Of a DNA stretch of 64,000 nucleotides, positions 1-13,349 are shown in pieces. Each line of letters starts with the position of its first letter. Position 1 is the stretch's first letter. Origin of the DNA: Leuctra nigra (lineage: Eukaryota; Arthropoda; Insecta; Plecoptera; Leuctridae); NCBI GenBank assembly GCA_934045905.1, contig OW203768.1, forward strand, positions 11,684,316-11,748,315, read 5' to 3'. Made by a program: the position numbers and the translations under genes. Below the pieces are notes generated by a model. The model worked only from the letters and a program-made list of their open reading frames with translations, did not search any database and had not been told where the DNA came from.

Positions 1-1140
1 CTGGAAACTTAGAAAAAAATCAGAAATTATTAATTAATCATCAGTCAGGCTAATAAAAAATTCAGTTAATAAGCTTCGATACGTTAAATAATCAAAATTA
101 CTTTGAACTTTTTACACACAAATTTATTGTATAAGTATTATATGTTAATTTGTTTATTTAATTTCATAATTTTTATGTAATATATTATTTAAACAAATAT
201 ATTCAATTTTAGATGTGATTCAATTTAATACAATAAAACAATTGTAAACGTAATTAAAGTAATTTTGATTATTTATAGAAAATCATAATTATAATAATAT
301 GATGTTATGGTTTCCATTATCATCCGATTATATGACTACTATAAACAACGCCTGCACGCACTTACACATCCCACACACGCAGTAACACGCACTTCCTCTG
401 CTGTTACGCTCATTTGTGTCCCATATCGAGTGCTCGAATAATCATAGTGGAGGAATGGCAGGAATAATTGTGGGAAGCTGCGGTCGTGACAGATCCAAGA
501 TCCAAGGTTTCCAGATTCATATGATTTAGCCCACCGTGGTCGTGACCTATTGCTTGGAAACATCCCAGCATCACCTTGGCGAAGAATTAAAATAAATTAA
601 AATTATAAATATAATTGTATACGGATTGAAATTTAGATGAAAAGGAATTTTAAGAACTCTGTAGTAAGTATAGGTATGTTGATTTGAAATTCGCTTGAGG
701 GAAACTTTTTTCCATATAAGGAAAATACTGATAGTTTCCATTTTCATTAATTTATTTTTATTATTGGTTTTCCACTTCCAAGATTTTTAAATGAAACATA
801 GATGTGGTTGTAATTTAGTTGAAAAGGAGAGGATGCGAAACGCTACTGTAAGAATCTGTACTGTGGAAAAAAAGGAAATAATTGTCAGTAACAGCGCAGG
901 TATAGGTACCTAATGGCGAAACTATTTTTCCTTATGAGAAATAAAAATGATTTCCATTTATTTCTCTTTTACATGGAAGATCAATTTCTGAGTTCTTATA
1001 CCAATGCAAATAAAGATAAAAATTGATTTCAATTCAATTACAATATTATTTTATTATAATCACTTTAGTTTAACATATACATTGTATTGTATACAATGCT
1101 ACCATGCTGCATACAATGCATACAATGCTGTTGTCTATGC
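1..1140. other. AT-rich non-coding flank with a degenerate SINE-like patch
   Basis: No credible gene. The less AT-rich part at 440-580 carries two CGGTCGTGAC motifs and a CATCCCAGCAT motif resembling the ATC-tailed SINE family seen at 7.6, 31.0, 33.4 and 58.1 kb. The small minus-strand open frame there has no family features. Confidence 0.4.
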
Positions 1141-1154
1141 TAAAACTGTCTAAA

Positions 1155-1310
1155 TTTTAAATCACAAGCCTGGGAATGGAAAAAATAACATACCTAAAAC
1201 ATAATAATATACCAAATAAACATATCTAGACGCTATAGCGAATATGGTTTTAGTCTAGTATGGTTTTACAATGTTTAAAAAAAATCCATTCCCAGTCTTG
1301 TGATTTAAAA
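1155..1310. mobile_element. MITE, about 156 bp, 26-nt terminal inverted repeats
   Basis: Left end 1155-1180 and right end 1285-1310 are reverse complements with one mismatch (inner part TGGGAATGGA / TCCATTCCCA). The centre is AT-rich with no coding capacity. Superfamily is unknown and no clear target-site duplication is seen. Confidence 0.7.
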
Positions 1311-1410
1311 TGTAGAGCGTAAAATCTGTTGACAGTTGACATGTGAGGGTGAAAGACACCCTGGGGTGAACATGTGGTCTGCATTGTGTTGCACGGGTAG
1401 TCAGGCTATC

Positions 1411-1471
1411 AGGCGTGATCAGGTTGCTCCATCAGGCATGATCAGGTTGCTCCATCAGGCATGATCAGGCA
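1411..1471 (+). repeat. Short minisatellite, 23-bp period
   Basis: TGATCAGG recurs at 1416, 1439 and 1462, and the full 23-bp units between are nearly identical (core TCAGGTTGCTCCATCAGGC). About 2.5 copies. Confidence 0.7.
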
Positions 1472-2940
1472 GGTGGTTTCACTCAGAAGACGTTGTCTGA
1501 GTCATCGGGTTTGTGCAGGTTGAATAGTTGCTCAGGCCGGGTTACACTAGGCCATGCCACTTGCATGACAGACTTGTGAAACCCAGCATTATCATTCTGA
1601 AACAAACATAAAGCATCCAAGTGGCATTAGTAGTTGGAATCATCAGATCTTTTCTCTTAGTGCTCGTTCGATGTATAGCATAATTTTTTGTTGAAATTAT
1701 CATTATGAATTATTTTCCACAATTTCAACTGTATTTAAATATAAAAGACTCGACGTCCTGTAACTTGCAAAATTTTATGTCATCAGAGAATGAACAAAAC
1801 TTGAACACATTACGTATAGAAAATGAAAATTGTTTTGTATGATTTTTTTTACTGAAAAGCGTCTGGAAAATTATGAAAATGCAGAGAAATCGCTTAACTT
1901 TTGTCAACTTCAAACAATAGCAACGGACATAATTATTTTTCTATCGAAAAATCAGTTACTATGACGTGATGTCAGTACTCAGTAGTGACACTTTCAGAAA
2001 ATGTATGATTCATCAGTAGCGATGAAATCGTGTAAACTGATTGAAGGTAAATGCAGTACAATGCAATAAAACCTTGATCAAAAACAGCTCGTAACATGAT
2101 AAAATGGCGATAAATGTCGATGTTGAATTCACACTCAAATAAAACTAGGAAAACTCTCTAGACCAAATGATTTATTTCAAGAGGCGGTTTTATTGGTAAA
2201 TAAAGTAAAGTGTATAGTTGTTTCAAAATAAGCTTAAAATGTTATCTGATTGGTCATGTAAAATTTTGACCTAATCGGACAATCTTTTTATTTTTCAACC
2301 AATCAAAGGATTCTGCTAAAAAAACTATTTTTAATGACATATTATAATATGTGTGCATGCAAAATTCAATTCAATTCAATTGATGGTGGACCTGGGCAGT
2401 GCAGACAAAAATACTATGAATTCGAATAATTCTTCTTCTGACTCGATGACAATGTGTGTTCTAGTGTAAGTTGCACTTGCCAGATGATCGGTGACCAACA
2501 GACTAACAGGTGAGCTCAGCTTAGTCGTCGGCACTTGGCTGTGATTTCATTGTGATGTCATCTTCTCCTATTAGTCTGCTCTCTACAGTCTGCAGGTCTT
2601 CCAGAGACCAGAACACTCATCATTGCTCATTGACGGAGTCTGTTATGTACCATGTTTTATTTATACAACTATTTTATTATCATAAATCATGCTATTTTTC
2701 AGAGTTTTGAGACATTGACAAATAAAAGTGACCTACACGTAAACAAAAATGTGTATGCAGACAGCGAAATCAAGGAAAAAAATCTATAATATGTAGGTGG
2801 CATTAGATTAGCTAAATTAAGAGACCGTTCTAAATGAATCAACCATGACATCAAAAAACAAAATAAACCGAATTTACGAACTTTGACTGTGATTTAAATA
2901 ATCTCCTCCGATATCTGTTCTGTACCCCGTCGTGAGAAGT
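1472..2940. other. Non-coding, AT-rich
   Basis: No gene seen. 2220-2340 contains repeated CCAATCA/TGATTGG motifs, as do 8390-8450 and 25530-25690, which suggests remnants of one dispersed repeat. A small (AATTC)n run lies near 2365. Confidence 0.4.
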
Positions 2941-3420
2941 AAAATGAAATGCTCAATTTCTTGGGAAAAGCAATGTGCTTTTACCAAGGGCGTATTCAGG
3001 AAATGAGGGTTTCATCTAAGAAAATAAGCACATTTAAAATAATATGTGAATAAAACACTTATAAATAGACAGATCATGTGAAAAAGTTCCAAAATGGTTG
3101 AAATTGAGTAAAAATTCCAAAAAATTTCCAATTATTTGATATTTTGTAATTTATAATTTTCCAAAATAGCTATACACTGCGATTCAAAATTGCACCTAAA
3201 TGAATGACCTTGATCCAACATTTGTTTCGGGGGCTATGCCCCCCGAACCCCTTGTTTTCCACTGTGATTTTTCAAAATATTAGTTATGTCCCCCCCCCCC
3301 CCCCAAAAAAAAAAATTATCCTGGATACGCCCTTGGCTTCGACAACTTTAAAGTTGTCAAAGTCCACTAAAATCTCAACATAGAGAGGGTTTACTTGAGT
3401 ATTATTCCCCTACTCTCAGA
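2941..3420. mobile_element. Copy of the abundant MITE family, split by a nested element
   Basis: The left part (2950-2983) and right part (3337-3420) each resemble other copies: GCTCAATTTCTTGG at the left, and ACTTTAAAGTTGTCAA, AGTCCACTAAAA and ATTCCCCTACTCTC at the right. They are separated by the insertion at 2984-3336. Confidence 0.55.
2984..3336. mobile_element. Nested TIR element with GGGCGTAT-type ends and an internal poly(C) tract
   Basis: The ends CCAAGGGCGTATTCAGG (2984-3000) and CCTGGATACGCCCTTGG (3320-3336) are 17-nt inverted repeats with one mismatch. There is a 15-C tract at 3290-3304 near the right end and no coding capacity. A second copy in reverse orientation lies at 40128-40480. 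Confidence 0.75.
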
Positions 3421-5400
3421 GACGTGATCGTAAATAGTGGAAGTATGAAATGAATGAATGACAGAATGAGCTCTCACTTAGCCTCAAGGCATCAACAAGC
3501 AGTGTAAAGAATGAATCTTGAATGAACACCTGCAAATATCAGTTTCTCTCCTCTCCCATCCAAAGCGTTTCCGATTCGTTTAGGATGCTCAAATTATACG
3601 CACATAATGAGATGGTTCACTGTCCAGTTTCATCTAAGACAGAAGAAAATATAAAGTGTCGAAATATCATTTTTCAAACAATGTAAATGCTCTTGTATCT
3701 ACCACACACGATTCAACTCAAAACATTAGTAAAGCGCTCAGTGAATGCGTTGATAACCTGTGAAAATTATATTGTATACATTTTCCTTCTCTCAGATAAT
3801 CCATCAGCAAAGCGAAGTATGCGGAAAAAAATCAAAGCGAAAATGACAACGAGGAAAAGAGTCGATAAAATTTCAAAGAATCGATTTAAAATATCGTTAC
3901 AGATGAGTAATTATGCAATAAACACCTACAGTAATGATAGGCACGTGTTGCGATTGAACATTTTATGACCCGATATGAAAATGTTTTTAAAAGTTATTGA
4001 CGCAAAAGCAAAAGTAATTGATTGATGTGGTCATAATAAATATCGGCGTGCCACACAATGGTCTACGATCCCCCCCCCCCCCCCCCCCCCTGATATTTAT
4101 ACTATTTACTGTTTGTCTGCCAAGTTTGTTGTTACACATATAATAATGTAATAAATGATATATTTAATATCTTCCGAAAATAATGGAACCTGAAGACACG
4201 TACAAACATTTGGCTCATTTGGCCACTTCTAGATATTACGCAGAGTGACAGACATATCGCTTCATCTAATGCCCTAATACAGCATCGTCCTCGCATGTAA
4301 AACAGCGCAAACCATGTGAACATGTAACATGTGACGCGCGACAGCAATAACATGTACATGTGTAGGATTACTACACCTGTACGACAGCGAGACTTTCATT
4401 AGTGAAACCAAACCGTGGCGCTAATTTCTCTGCACTTGGCGCGGACGTTGCGCGCGCATCCGGTCATTATGACGTCACCAGACTAGTTATTCGTTTGCTA
4501 AATACCTGGTTTAATTGCCTGTTTCATTGAGACGTTACATTATTTACTTCATTTATTTAATTTTTTACAGTTCATTGCAAATTAATGTCAACCAATTTTC
4601 GCTTTCTCATCACTGAAAGAAAATTGTGAAAAAATATTCCTGCATTTGGACGTCGGGAGTGGGGAGGGGGGGGGGGGGGGGGGGGCAAGTAGAGTCATTC
4701 CACCCTGGAAGCGAATATTTTCAAAATAAATTAAATATTTTGAAACATTACTTCACGTTTCCAATTCAAGCAAGCTGTAAAATTTGGACAATAATTTTAA
4801 AAGTTTTCTAATATCAATATCATTGACATATTACTCCCTAAATTCGTTTCACAACTGATAAAAATCCAAACATGCTTTGCCCTGAAAGCTACAGGGGCCC
4901 ATAAAGCCCTTCCAGATACCTTACCCTCAATGATCTTATTTTCTGGGCCATCGCATAAGTGCCCCCCCCCCCCCCCCCCCCCCCAATTAGTAAACATTTT
5001 GGCTCTGTCTAACCCAATTTGTTCCTTACATGAAAAATTACAAAATATACTTTCAAAGTAGTACAGTGTTTTTTTCTTTAATTTCTTTATTATATTGTGC
5101 AGTCGAATTACGTATTTATGCCCCCCCCCCCCCCCCCCCCACCCCCCCAACTAACGAGAAATTCAGTTCCAAGTCCAACCTCTACTTCTTACTACAAACA
5201 AATCTTTCTTCAAAACCTTCTCATTTCCCGATCCATCTGAGGTACGTCATTCACATCACCCCTTCCACTCACTCAGCCTCCCATCATGCCGACTGAATCT
5301 GATACTTCTTAGAAGTTCCATCTTGTTTTACGTCCGAGATGAATCCATGTCGTCTCCTCTCTAAATGTCCCATATCTTCCCACACTTTTACTCGGGTGTC
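3421..5400. other. Non-coding, with four long poly(G/C) tracts and a CRE-like site
   Basis: G/C homopolymers lie at 4070-4090 (21 C), 4666-4685 (20 G), 4962-4984 (23 C) and 5121-5140 (20 C). The facing G and C tracts at 4666 and 4962 could pair as ends of one inverted element. A palindromic CRE-like TGACGTCA is at 4470-4477 beside a GCGCGCGC stretch, possibly regulatory. Open frames here mostly encode glycine or proline from the homopolymers. Confidence 0.5.
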
Positions 5401-5411
5401 GGCGGCGACTG

Positions 5412-5636
5412 AAATGGGGTTGTTCACTGCCATTTGCTCTCACTCGCAGCGCTAGCAGCAATGGAGGTATCTCTCTCTGATTGGTTGGTTTTTGAATCCA
5501 AGATCTATGAATCAAACTCCCGCCAAAGTTTAAAAACCTTCCATTCCGCTAGATGCATTTTGATTGGCTCTCTCCCGGACGATTAGAACAGCAGCGCCAT
5601 CTACAATAGTTTTGCGTGAACAACCCCATTGAAATG
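5412..5636. mobile_element. MITE with GGGGTTGTTCAC ends and a CTCF-like site
   Basis: ATGGGGTTGTTCAC at the left is inverted at the right as GTGAACAACCCCAT, both flanked by TGAA (possible 4-bp target duplication). The interior has ATTGG/CCAAT-type motifs and AGCGCCATCT at 5593-5602, which resembles the insect CTCF core. About 225 bp, non-coding. Confidence 0.6.
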
Positions 5637-5997
5637 CTGTCGAAAACGAGAACGTTTTTCTCACGAAGTTTCAAGTATGTTTATGACGAGAGTAAAACTT
5701 TCGACACCTGGTGACAAAATAATGGAATTGTCATTTAGGTGGTCTAGAGATAAAAAGTCGATTTAACAAAGCAGAACGAAACGTGTCTGATCGAAATTTA
5801 AATGACAAACTATTTTTAAGTTGTCACTTTTGTGCTAAGTGAGAGTGGTGAAGTGTTTAATTTGTGTGTCTCTATGATAGGATTATCAAGTTTGAATCAG
5901 TTGGATTGAAATTTACTAGACTTTTATTTCTCTTGGTGTTGTTATAGTCGCTGGTTTTGGGATAAAACCATTGGATAAAACAGGGGTAAACTAGTAT

Positions 5998-6447
5998 GCA
6001 GGGTTGGGGAGGAACTAGATCCTATAGGAACTAGTTACCGGGAACTAGTGCCCTTTCGAGGAACTTTTAGGGTAACTTAGTTCCTTTAATTTTTTAAGGA
6101 ACTTAGGAATTAAAAAGTTCCTTTTTGTAAGGAACCTGGGAACTTATTTTACGTTCTTCTTAAGTTCCTTTCGAATAGACATCAAGTGTCTTATGAAATG
6201 ATTTTCACAGAATTTATAATGAATGATGATTCATTTTTCGTGGCTTCCTAAATTTACCTGATTTCTGAAACTATACTTGTTCGCTTTCCTCACTCTATTT
6301 AGAGACCCCGGTAATAAAAAAATAAAAATATCGGATTGCTTTTGGAGGGCAAAGTAACTTAAAAGTAAATTAGTTCTTTACTGGTAACTTTCCAGTTCCT
6401 TTATTTGAAAGGAACAAGCCTTTTTCTGAGGAACTTACCCAACACAT
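5998..6447. mobile_element. hAT-like non-autonomous element rich in GGAAC repeats
   Basis: Ends are GGGTTGGGGAGGAAC at the left and GAGGAACTTACCCAACAC at the right. GGAAC/GTTCC occurs more than a dozen times in subterminal positions on both sides. This layout (TGTTGGG-type ends with dense subterminal repeats) is typical of hAT-derived elements. No transposase remains. Confidence 0.55.
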
Positions 6448-6459
6448 AATGTCGGCTAA

Positions 6460-8860
6460 ATTTGCAGCCCACACCCATCAACCAATTCAGTTCAAATTTC
6501 CCAAACACGTTCCTGAAAGATGGAACATTTATAAATTATTTTTAGCTTAGATATAAAGTAAGATAACATAATAAAATGAGCTAGACAATTTTCACCAAAT
6601 GAAACAATGTGATATGTAAATAAATATTGTTATTACCTTCTTCAGATTAAGAGTAATGTTTTAGAAAAAATAGGAAATGAGATAGTGATCAGCTCAGTTA
6701 TAAAACAAAACCCATTGAGGGAGCATGCACCAAGACAAGAATCTCTACATGTATTTTAATTCCTACATACATTAAAATCCCTTTATTTTACATAAACATA
6801 ATGGAGCAGAGATGCTGTTCAAGATAATATTAATCTGAATATAATTATTTTATGTAATTCAATACCCGGAATGCATAAAAACTACTCTTCACAGATGAAG
6901 AGTGTAATGCAAACTAATAATTTCTCCATTGTCAGCATAACATTGTAAAGCCTGACTACTAACTGCAAACACAAAAACCAAGCAAGCAATAGTCATTGAG
7001 TAAATGAGAGACCACAGATTTGAAACATGAAACAGAGAAAGTATCACTGATGATGTATGATAGTGTAAGCCGATAGCTGTAGAGACATTTTGCTCATGAC
7101 CCCAAATGACCCCAGGTAATAAGCTTACTTTCACTGATAACAATAATGCAATGATAAGAAGGTGATTAGTCGTCGTTGACGCAAAATGTGGTGTTCTTTT
7201 GTCGGATGGTTGGTTTACCGTTTGTTGTAAGGAATGTGAGAAATTATTTATGGTATGTCAGTTATTTTATCTGATTTAACAGTTGATGTGCTATAAATAT
7301 TTATTATAATTGAATGGTTTTCCGTATATGTGATGATATCATAAAAATGTATGAATGATACAAAGATTTCTATTTCATGTAATAAAAATGCAGTATTATT
7401 TACCTACTGAATTGTATAACAACAATCATGTTGTCAATTATTAAATTCATCGTTTCATACTTATTATAATAAATATCATTTTTTATACCGCAGAGCCTAT
7501 TTAAAATAAGATAACTACTTTTAATGCTTGAACCGCAGATAGTGGAACTAGGATGTAAGTAATGAGTAATGACTACTGATTGAGATGATGATAGGTTGAA
7601 ACGACGATTAAGAAGGGTAGGGATGGTAGGAGGCGGTCGTGACTTTCTAGGGAACCTTCCAAGCATTTGCCTGTCAGCTGAGAGAATCCTCGAAAAAATA
7701 TGAAAAACGGTTGTGAGAATTGAACCTGGGGTTAGTGTAAATCCAGAGGAAATACTCATAGGAAATACCATTTGAAATACATGTGATAGCAAATATTTTA
7801 TACAAAATCGTTTGAACTTGGTTGTAAGATAAGTATTTAGAACTATCACATCATAGAGTATCTAATCATCAAATAGCGTATCACTCCCCCTTCTATACTT
7901 ATCAACGTGGTAGCTGCTGGCAAGAGTGCTCATTATTCTTGATAAAGTTGTCATAATTGCAATGTTTTTCCCGGCGCCATGATTTATTCCTGGTCTAATT
8001 TCCCCTGGTACCAACATGCCCGACATCTAGAAGCAATCAGTCAAACTAACTGCGGAAAACAAAACGATTCGTCAAACCGAACAAAATGAAATAGAGTTCA
8101 TGCAGGGAGGAATTTACTGCTCTCTTTTATCAGTTTTTACGTAAACGAAAAAATTCAAGATAAAGTTGATTTTTACTCAACTATGGAAGAATGAATGTTG
8201 ACAAATGAATTCCTTCTAAATAGGAAAACGCTCTGTGTAACGCGTTGATAAGCGAGCCTTCGTATTACATACACATTAATATGCTAGCGAATTTACATTT
8301 TACGTCCAGTTTGAAATATTTTTAAAATTGGTTTTGTCGAAAACAAATTATCATGAAATCTGATAAATTGATGTTCCCACAATAATTGATCATTCAAATT
8401 TGAACTTGATCGGATCAACAGTTAATTTTTAACGTTTCAACCAATCAGGGGTAATCAAAAAAAGTGTATGGTTACACCTGACCTCTTGTATGATATTTAG
8501 TATGTTTGCAAAATTTCATACAGATTGGTTGCAAGCAAAACAAACAAACAAAAGGCCAGAGAAAGTGCCACAAGAGTACCAGATCGCTCTTAATTAATGA
8601 TAAACTGTTAAGTATTTAATCAGACACAATTTAGAGAGTATGGCGGCATGGATAAGTTATTGTTGTATTAATATCGCTAAGGCTATATTCTGCATTTGTT
8701 AGTTTTAATACAAAAAAATATTCCGACTTCTGCTTCAGAAACATTTTATCTTTTTTTCTAATAATTTATGATCCGAAATATTTCCTGTTCAAAGAAAGGC
8801 AATTAAAAGACCAACTCTAATTTGAATTATTACGCTTTTCTTTAGAATTATTCACAAAGG
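6460..8860. other. Non-coding stretch with repeat fragments
   Basis: No gene seen. It holds a minus-strand SINE-like fragment (7565-7745) and, at 8390-8600, a dispersed repeat containing AGAGAAAGTGCCAC and AGAGTACC that matches the reverse complement of 25380-25420. Confidence 0.4.
7565..7745 (-). mobile_element. SINE fragment, ATC-tailed family
   Basis: On the minus strand it reads: a B-box-like CAGGTTCAATTCTC (about 7718-7731), then AAATGCTTGGAAGGTTCCCT and CACGACCGCC, then an (ATC)-rich tail towards 7565. The same order is found at 30920-31010, 33256-33430 and 58020-58135. tRNA-derived origin is inferred. Confidence 0.45.
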
Positions 8861-8874
8861 GTTTTAACTACCCT

Positions 8875-8897
8875 CCCCCCCCCCCCCCCCCCCCCCC
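8875..8897. repeat. Poly(C), 23 nt
   Basis: One of about seventeen long G/C homopolymers in this AT-rich window. Confidence 0.9.
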
Positions 8898-8899
8898 AA

Positions 8900-11800
8900 G
8901 GCCTGAAACAAGACAGACAAAACTCAAACACTTTTCATTTCGTTTAATTTTTTCCAACGTTTCGTTTTGGTCGAGCAATTTTCTTGACCTTTGATGCAAA
9001 TTTATTTTGGTTTAAGATTTCACGTAAATTACACGTTTCGATGCATGGCTTACCGAATAAAACATTCGCCAGAAAAACTCAAGCCGTTTTTATTGAATAT
9101 CAGAGAGATTTTTATATGTGCTGTAAAATTGTAAATTCTGCATGCGAAAAGAACATTTCCTTGTGAATTGCAAATAATGAAAACTAAAACAAATATTTTT
9201 TTATCATGTTCCTGTGCAAAAGGTATAAACTCAACTATTTCATACCTACAATGCAGTGATACTATTTTTAATGCAAATTATATGTATACAAATTACACCC
9301 ATTTACTCCATCCACACATTTACTAAAGTAGGGGAGAGTATAACCCCGTGAAATTTAGAACAACAAACAAGTAAAATAAACTAAAAAAGTTTACACTTGG
9401 TTAATCATGGTTATTCACGTAACACTTTATTACTTTCAAATTCGCCCTTCAATGTCTTCTCTGCTCACTTTTTCTTCTAAGCTTCTATCTCCTCTCTCTT
9501 TCCACATCTATTTCTACTCTTCTTATTCTTGTATAAAATATAAAAAAAAGTCAAGAATGCAATTGATCGTCACTCATCTTACGTAATGATAAAAAACTTC
9601 AAGTACGTTATCACACATTCCATTTTACTTTTTGAAAGAGCCCATAAAAACCATTGACATCATTTTTTGGCGAATGCAATTCACTACATTTGATGTCACG
9701 CAAAATTGTCCTGAAATCGAGACCCATTTCACTGCTTTCTTTCAGTAAAATCTCTAAACAAATCACTTCACACTGTCATGTAAATCGCCCATTACCCCAA
9801 TTAAAAAACACCATAACTTACAATTTCAAAAGACTCTTACATACCTCTAAATCACATATGACAGACGTACTAATGCTTACAACAAGGAAACCAGTTCCAC
9901 TACATCAGAGAGCAACATCGACTACGAATGCTGAAACTCAATCCGATCAAGTGTCGACACCATTGCTTCATTGATTATTAAGATTATTGTTATTAGACCA
10001 TGGTTTCTACTACGTGGAGATATGGTATTACAACATGAGATGAAGTGAATTGTATTGTTGTTGTTCTGTAGAAGTCAGGTTGAGAAAATTATAATTATAT
10101 ATAAATCAAGTTTGTCAAGAACATGCTATATTTTTATACAGATTTGTTGCTTTTATAAATTACTAATTAGTTCTCCAGGGAAGAATACTAGTCCTTGTCA
10201 CTTGTGAGATACATTTTTAATTCAAGACTGAATGAGCACAAAATCTTTCACATAAATTGATAAATGGTGTGTCTTTTATTTGAAAATACAACGTGAATAA
10301 TGATGTACAAGAGAAATAATTTTAAGTTGAATACCAAATATTATAGATTTTTTTAAAATTGTTACTAATGAATAATTTAACTATGCAAAATAATTATAAT
10401 TTCCCCTTGAAATTTTTAAAATGTACATAAATAAACAAATGAAAGTAATGATACTTTCAAATTTAGGTGACCATGTATTTTTGTATGTGAATCATATGAA
10501 GTAATTATATTTGAATGACATTGTATAACTTTGTATTTGACAGTTAGTTGTGAAAGTATACGATCTTATTTCTGTCACAAGTGTCTCTAAATTGACCCAC
10601 AAAACTGTGTTCTTGCACTAAGTACCTCGAACAAACAATAAACAAACCCACAGATAACATGACTACCGTGTGATTCAGGCCTCGTTGTCTAGGCAACTAA
10701 ATACACACACATCATAATGTGGATTCAGTGAGGCCAACTTAAACTACTCTGCATTTCAAGAACATCGATGAAAAAGTGCCATAAAATTGACTAATACATT
10801 AATAAAGAGTCTCAAAATCAATAAATAAGAAATACGAATATTACTGATATAGACACAAATTAGAACTGTTTGTTTATATTGTTTATATTTGTTTATGTGT
10901 AATTTTACTAAATTGTAAAAAAAAAAATCAAATTCAAAACTGTTTAAAGTTGTCATCATCACCTGAATTACACAGATATATTTTTTTTTTTAAATCCATA
11001 AAGCTAACGTCCAGTAAAATATGGAGGTATGCATTTAAAAAGTGACTATTTTCGACCACTCGTAGGTACTTAAAAAAATTTAATTCTATAGTTTCATGTA
11101 CTTATTCGAGTGTATTTAAGTATGAAATAAGGCCAACATTTCTTGTAAAGATAGATTGTCCCAAATCCCCATTTCTAACACCTTACAAGTACATCTTCAA
11201 ACGAAGCTACAAAACAAGCAATGTTTCATGCACCTATCATAATCATACGTTTGTTCATGTACGGAAGTATTAAAAAAGTGTTTGCTGTGTAAATTGCTAC
11301 TTGCAGCATCATGTAGATAGACTAAGGAGAGCAAACACGGTTCAATGTCAAGACGTGTCACTAGGTTAATCAAAGAGAATCAACTCTAAAACACGATGCG
11401 TTTCCTGTGCAATACACGACCCTATTTGCTGCGTTTTACTGCAACTTGTTCATTAGTTATTTTAATTGCTGGAAGAATGAGGTGGTTGAGACTTTGTAAG
11501 TGTATGCCACTGTGATTAAAACGATATAAAGCTTTTGTTGTGTCTCATTCTGAATTAATATTCAATTAAACAACTTCATGTAACAATTAGTTAACAATAA
11601 CGTGTAACTAGTTACAATACATTTTTAAATTTAATTGATTACCTAGCGTGATGGATAAACATTAAATTTTTCATATTGTAATTTTTTGCAGCGGTTTTGT
11701 AAGTTGTGAGGCAAACCACTTTTAAAATATAAGAAAAACATTTAATTTGCGTTTCTGCTGTTTTATCAGTATATATTTTTTATTTTTCGAAAAAGCAAAT

Positions 11801-13320
11801 TTTGGGTAGTGTTTACACACATATCAATATAAACAAAATTCATTTTTAAGGATCTGTGGATAAATAAATGTTCCAAACTTCTACATTTTAGTGAACTGTA
11901 TCAGAAGTAAAGGACCACAAATAATTCAAATTACAATAAATTAAACATTGTACAACTTGTTTTCAGAATGAAGCACCCAAATTTCAAAACGCTCGAACCC
12001 AAGACCTCTACAACAAAATAAACTATCAAAACGACTGATTAATCAAATCTCTAGCATCATCATGATCTGTCTTTTCTATTGATTTGTTGATTTAAGATCA
12101 AGGGAGTGTGGGAAAAAATAATTCCCGCCAACTCATTTTAAAAAGTCTAAATCAAGTTCCTTTTTTACATAAAAAAAATAATATGAAAGTGGCTAAAGTA
12201 ATTTCATTTCACTAGTTTTATATTACAAACACCTTTCCCCTCAATAAAACAAGATCAAAAAGATCTTTATCACACTTTGATTAGTTAGTCACAATAATCC
12301 AAAGTAGAATAACCCACATAAAAAACTCAACTTGGCCGTCAAAGATGATACTGCAAACAAGTGGCATAGATTTGCATGCATCACACCTAAGCTCACATCC
12401 CCGAACACCAATTCGTCATCACGCCACTGGAGTCCCGAGTGGACATCTTAGGTGTCGTCAACTATACGCAACCTACTTTGCATAGATGACCACTAGGTTT
12501 TACGAGCTAATTAAATCGTCGTGTTTTGAATACCTGTTCTGTGTCATCGAAAAGAGAAGAGGTTGTGTGAGACTTATCTTATGTTCAATGAATTAATAGA
12601 TAATTGTATGAGTATTGAAGTTGAAATGATTTCGCTTTACCTTGAATAGAAATCGATTATAGGAAATCGATGATGCGAAACAGATAAGGTTTCTCTGCTC
12701 CTAGTTTGATGCCAGAATGAGAGTATTTAATGAAATCCCAGACAATTACTATAAAGGCGAGGCCGTAAATTGTGTTTATGAATCATTATAAACATTGATA
12801 GGAGCAATGATAATTATAATTGATGTATTTCTTAATATTTATTGATTTACTTTAGTGCGCTGTCACAATAACATAATTAATCGCTATTCAATAAATGTTA
12901 TGGTATGTATTTATAATAAACTCATTTAAATAAATTAAATAAAAAGTGAGATAAACTATTTAGTATTTAGTTTGTATGATTTTGCCGTTGATTTACATTA
13001 CACAAATATTACATAAATAAATAAACTGCAAAACTGGCGGCTGGGGGAGGGAGAGCATCTGGGGGACATATGGAGGGCAAGGACCTCTGAAAAAAAAAAT
13101 TCAAATGTAAATGTCTTCTTTTACACCACGCTTACAATTGAAGATCTAACATTAGAATATCAACCCTTAAAATTTATTTTTTTCACCAGACCCCTATTTT
13201 ACGTATTATTTTATCCCCTTTTGCACCCCGAATAGTGAACATTCCAGCTTCCAAAACTAGTTTCTATTGTGTTAAAAATAATTAATAAATTTCCATGCAG
13301 CATTGCATACAAATTATAAA
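8900..13320. other. Long AT-rich gene-free stretch
   Basis: No gene, RNA or clear element recognised. The 106-codon open frame at 9654-9974 has no recognisable domain, a composition typical of translated AT-rich intergenic DNA and no supporting splice or promoter signals. Confidence 0.5.
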
Positions 13321-13324
13321 CCTG

Positions 13325-13349
13325 CCCCCCCCCCCCCCCCCCCCCCCCC
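13325..13349. repeat. Poly(C), 25 nt
   Basis: Longest homopolymer of the window. A reversed B-box-like GAATCAAACCCGGG follows at about 13408-13421, so a SINE remnant may lie next to it. Confidence 0.9.

Noticed and set aside
4626..5296. Gly-rich and Pro-rich small proteins
   Set aside because: Produced by poly(G/C) tracts.
7400..7849. 149-codon minus-strand gene
   Set aside because: Overlaps a SINE fragment; no recognisable domain.
9654..9974. 106-codon plus-strand gene
   Set aside because: No domain, no splice or promoter support, composition typical of intergenic DNA.
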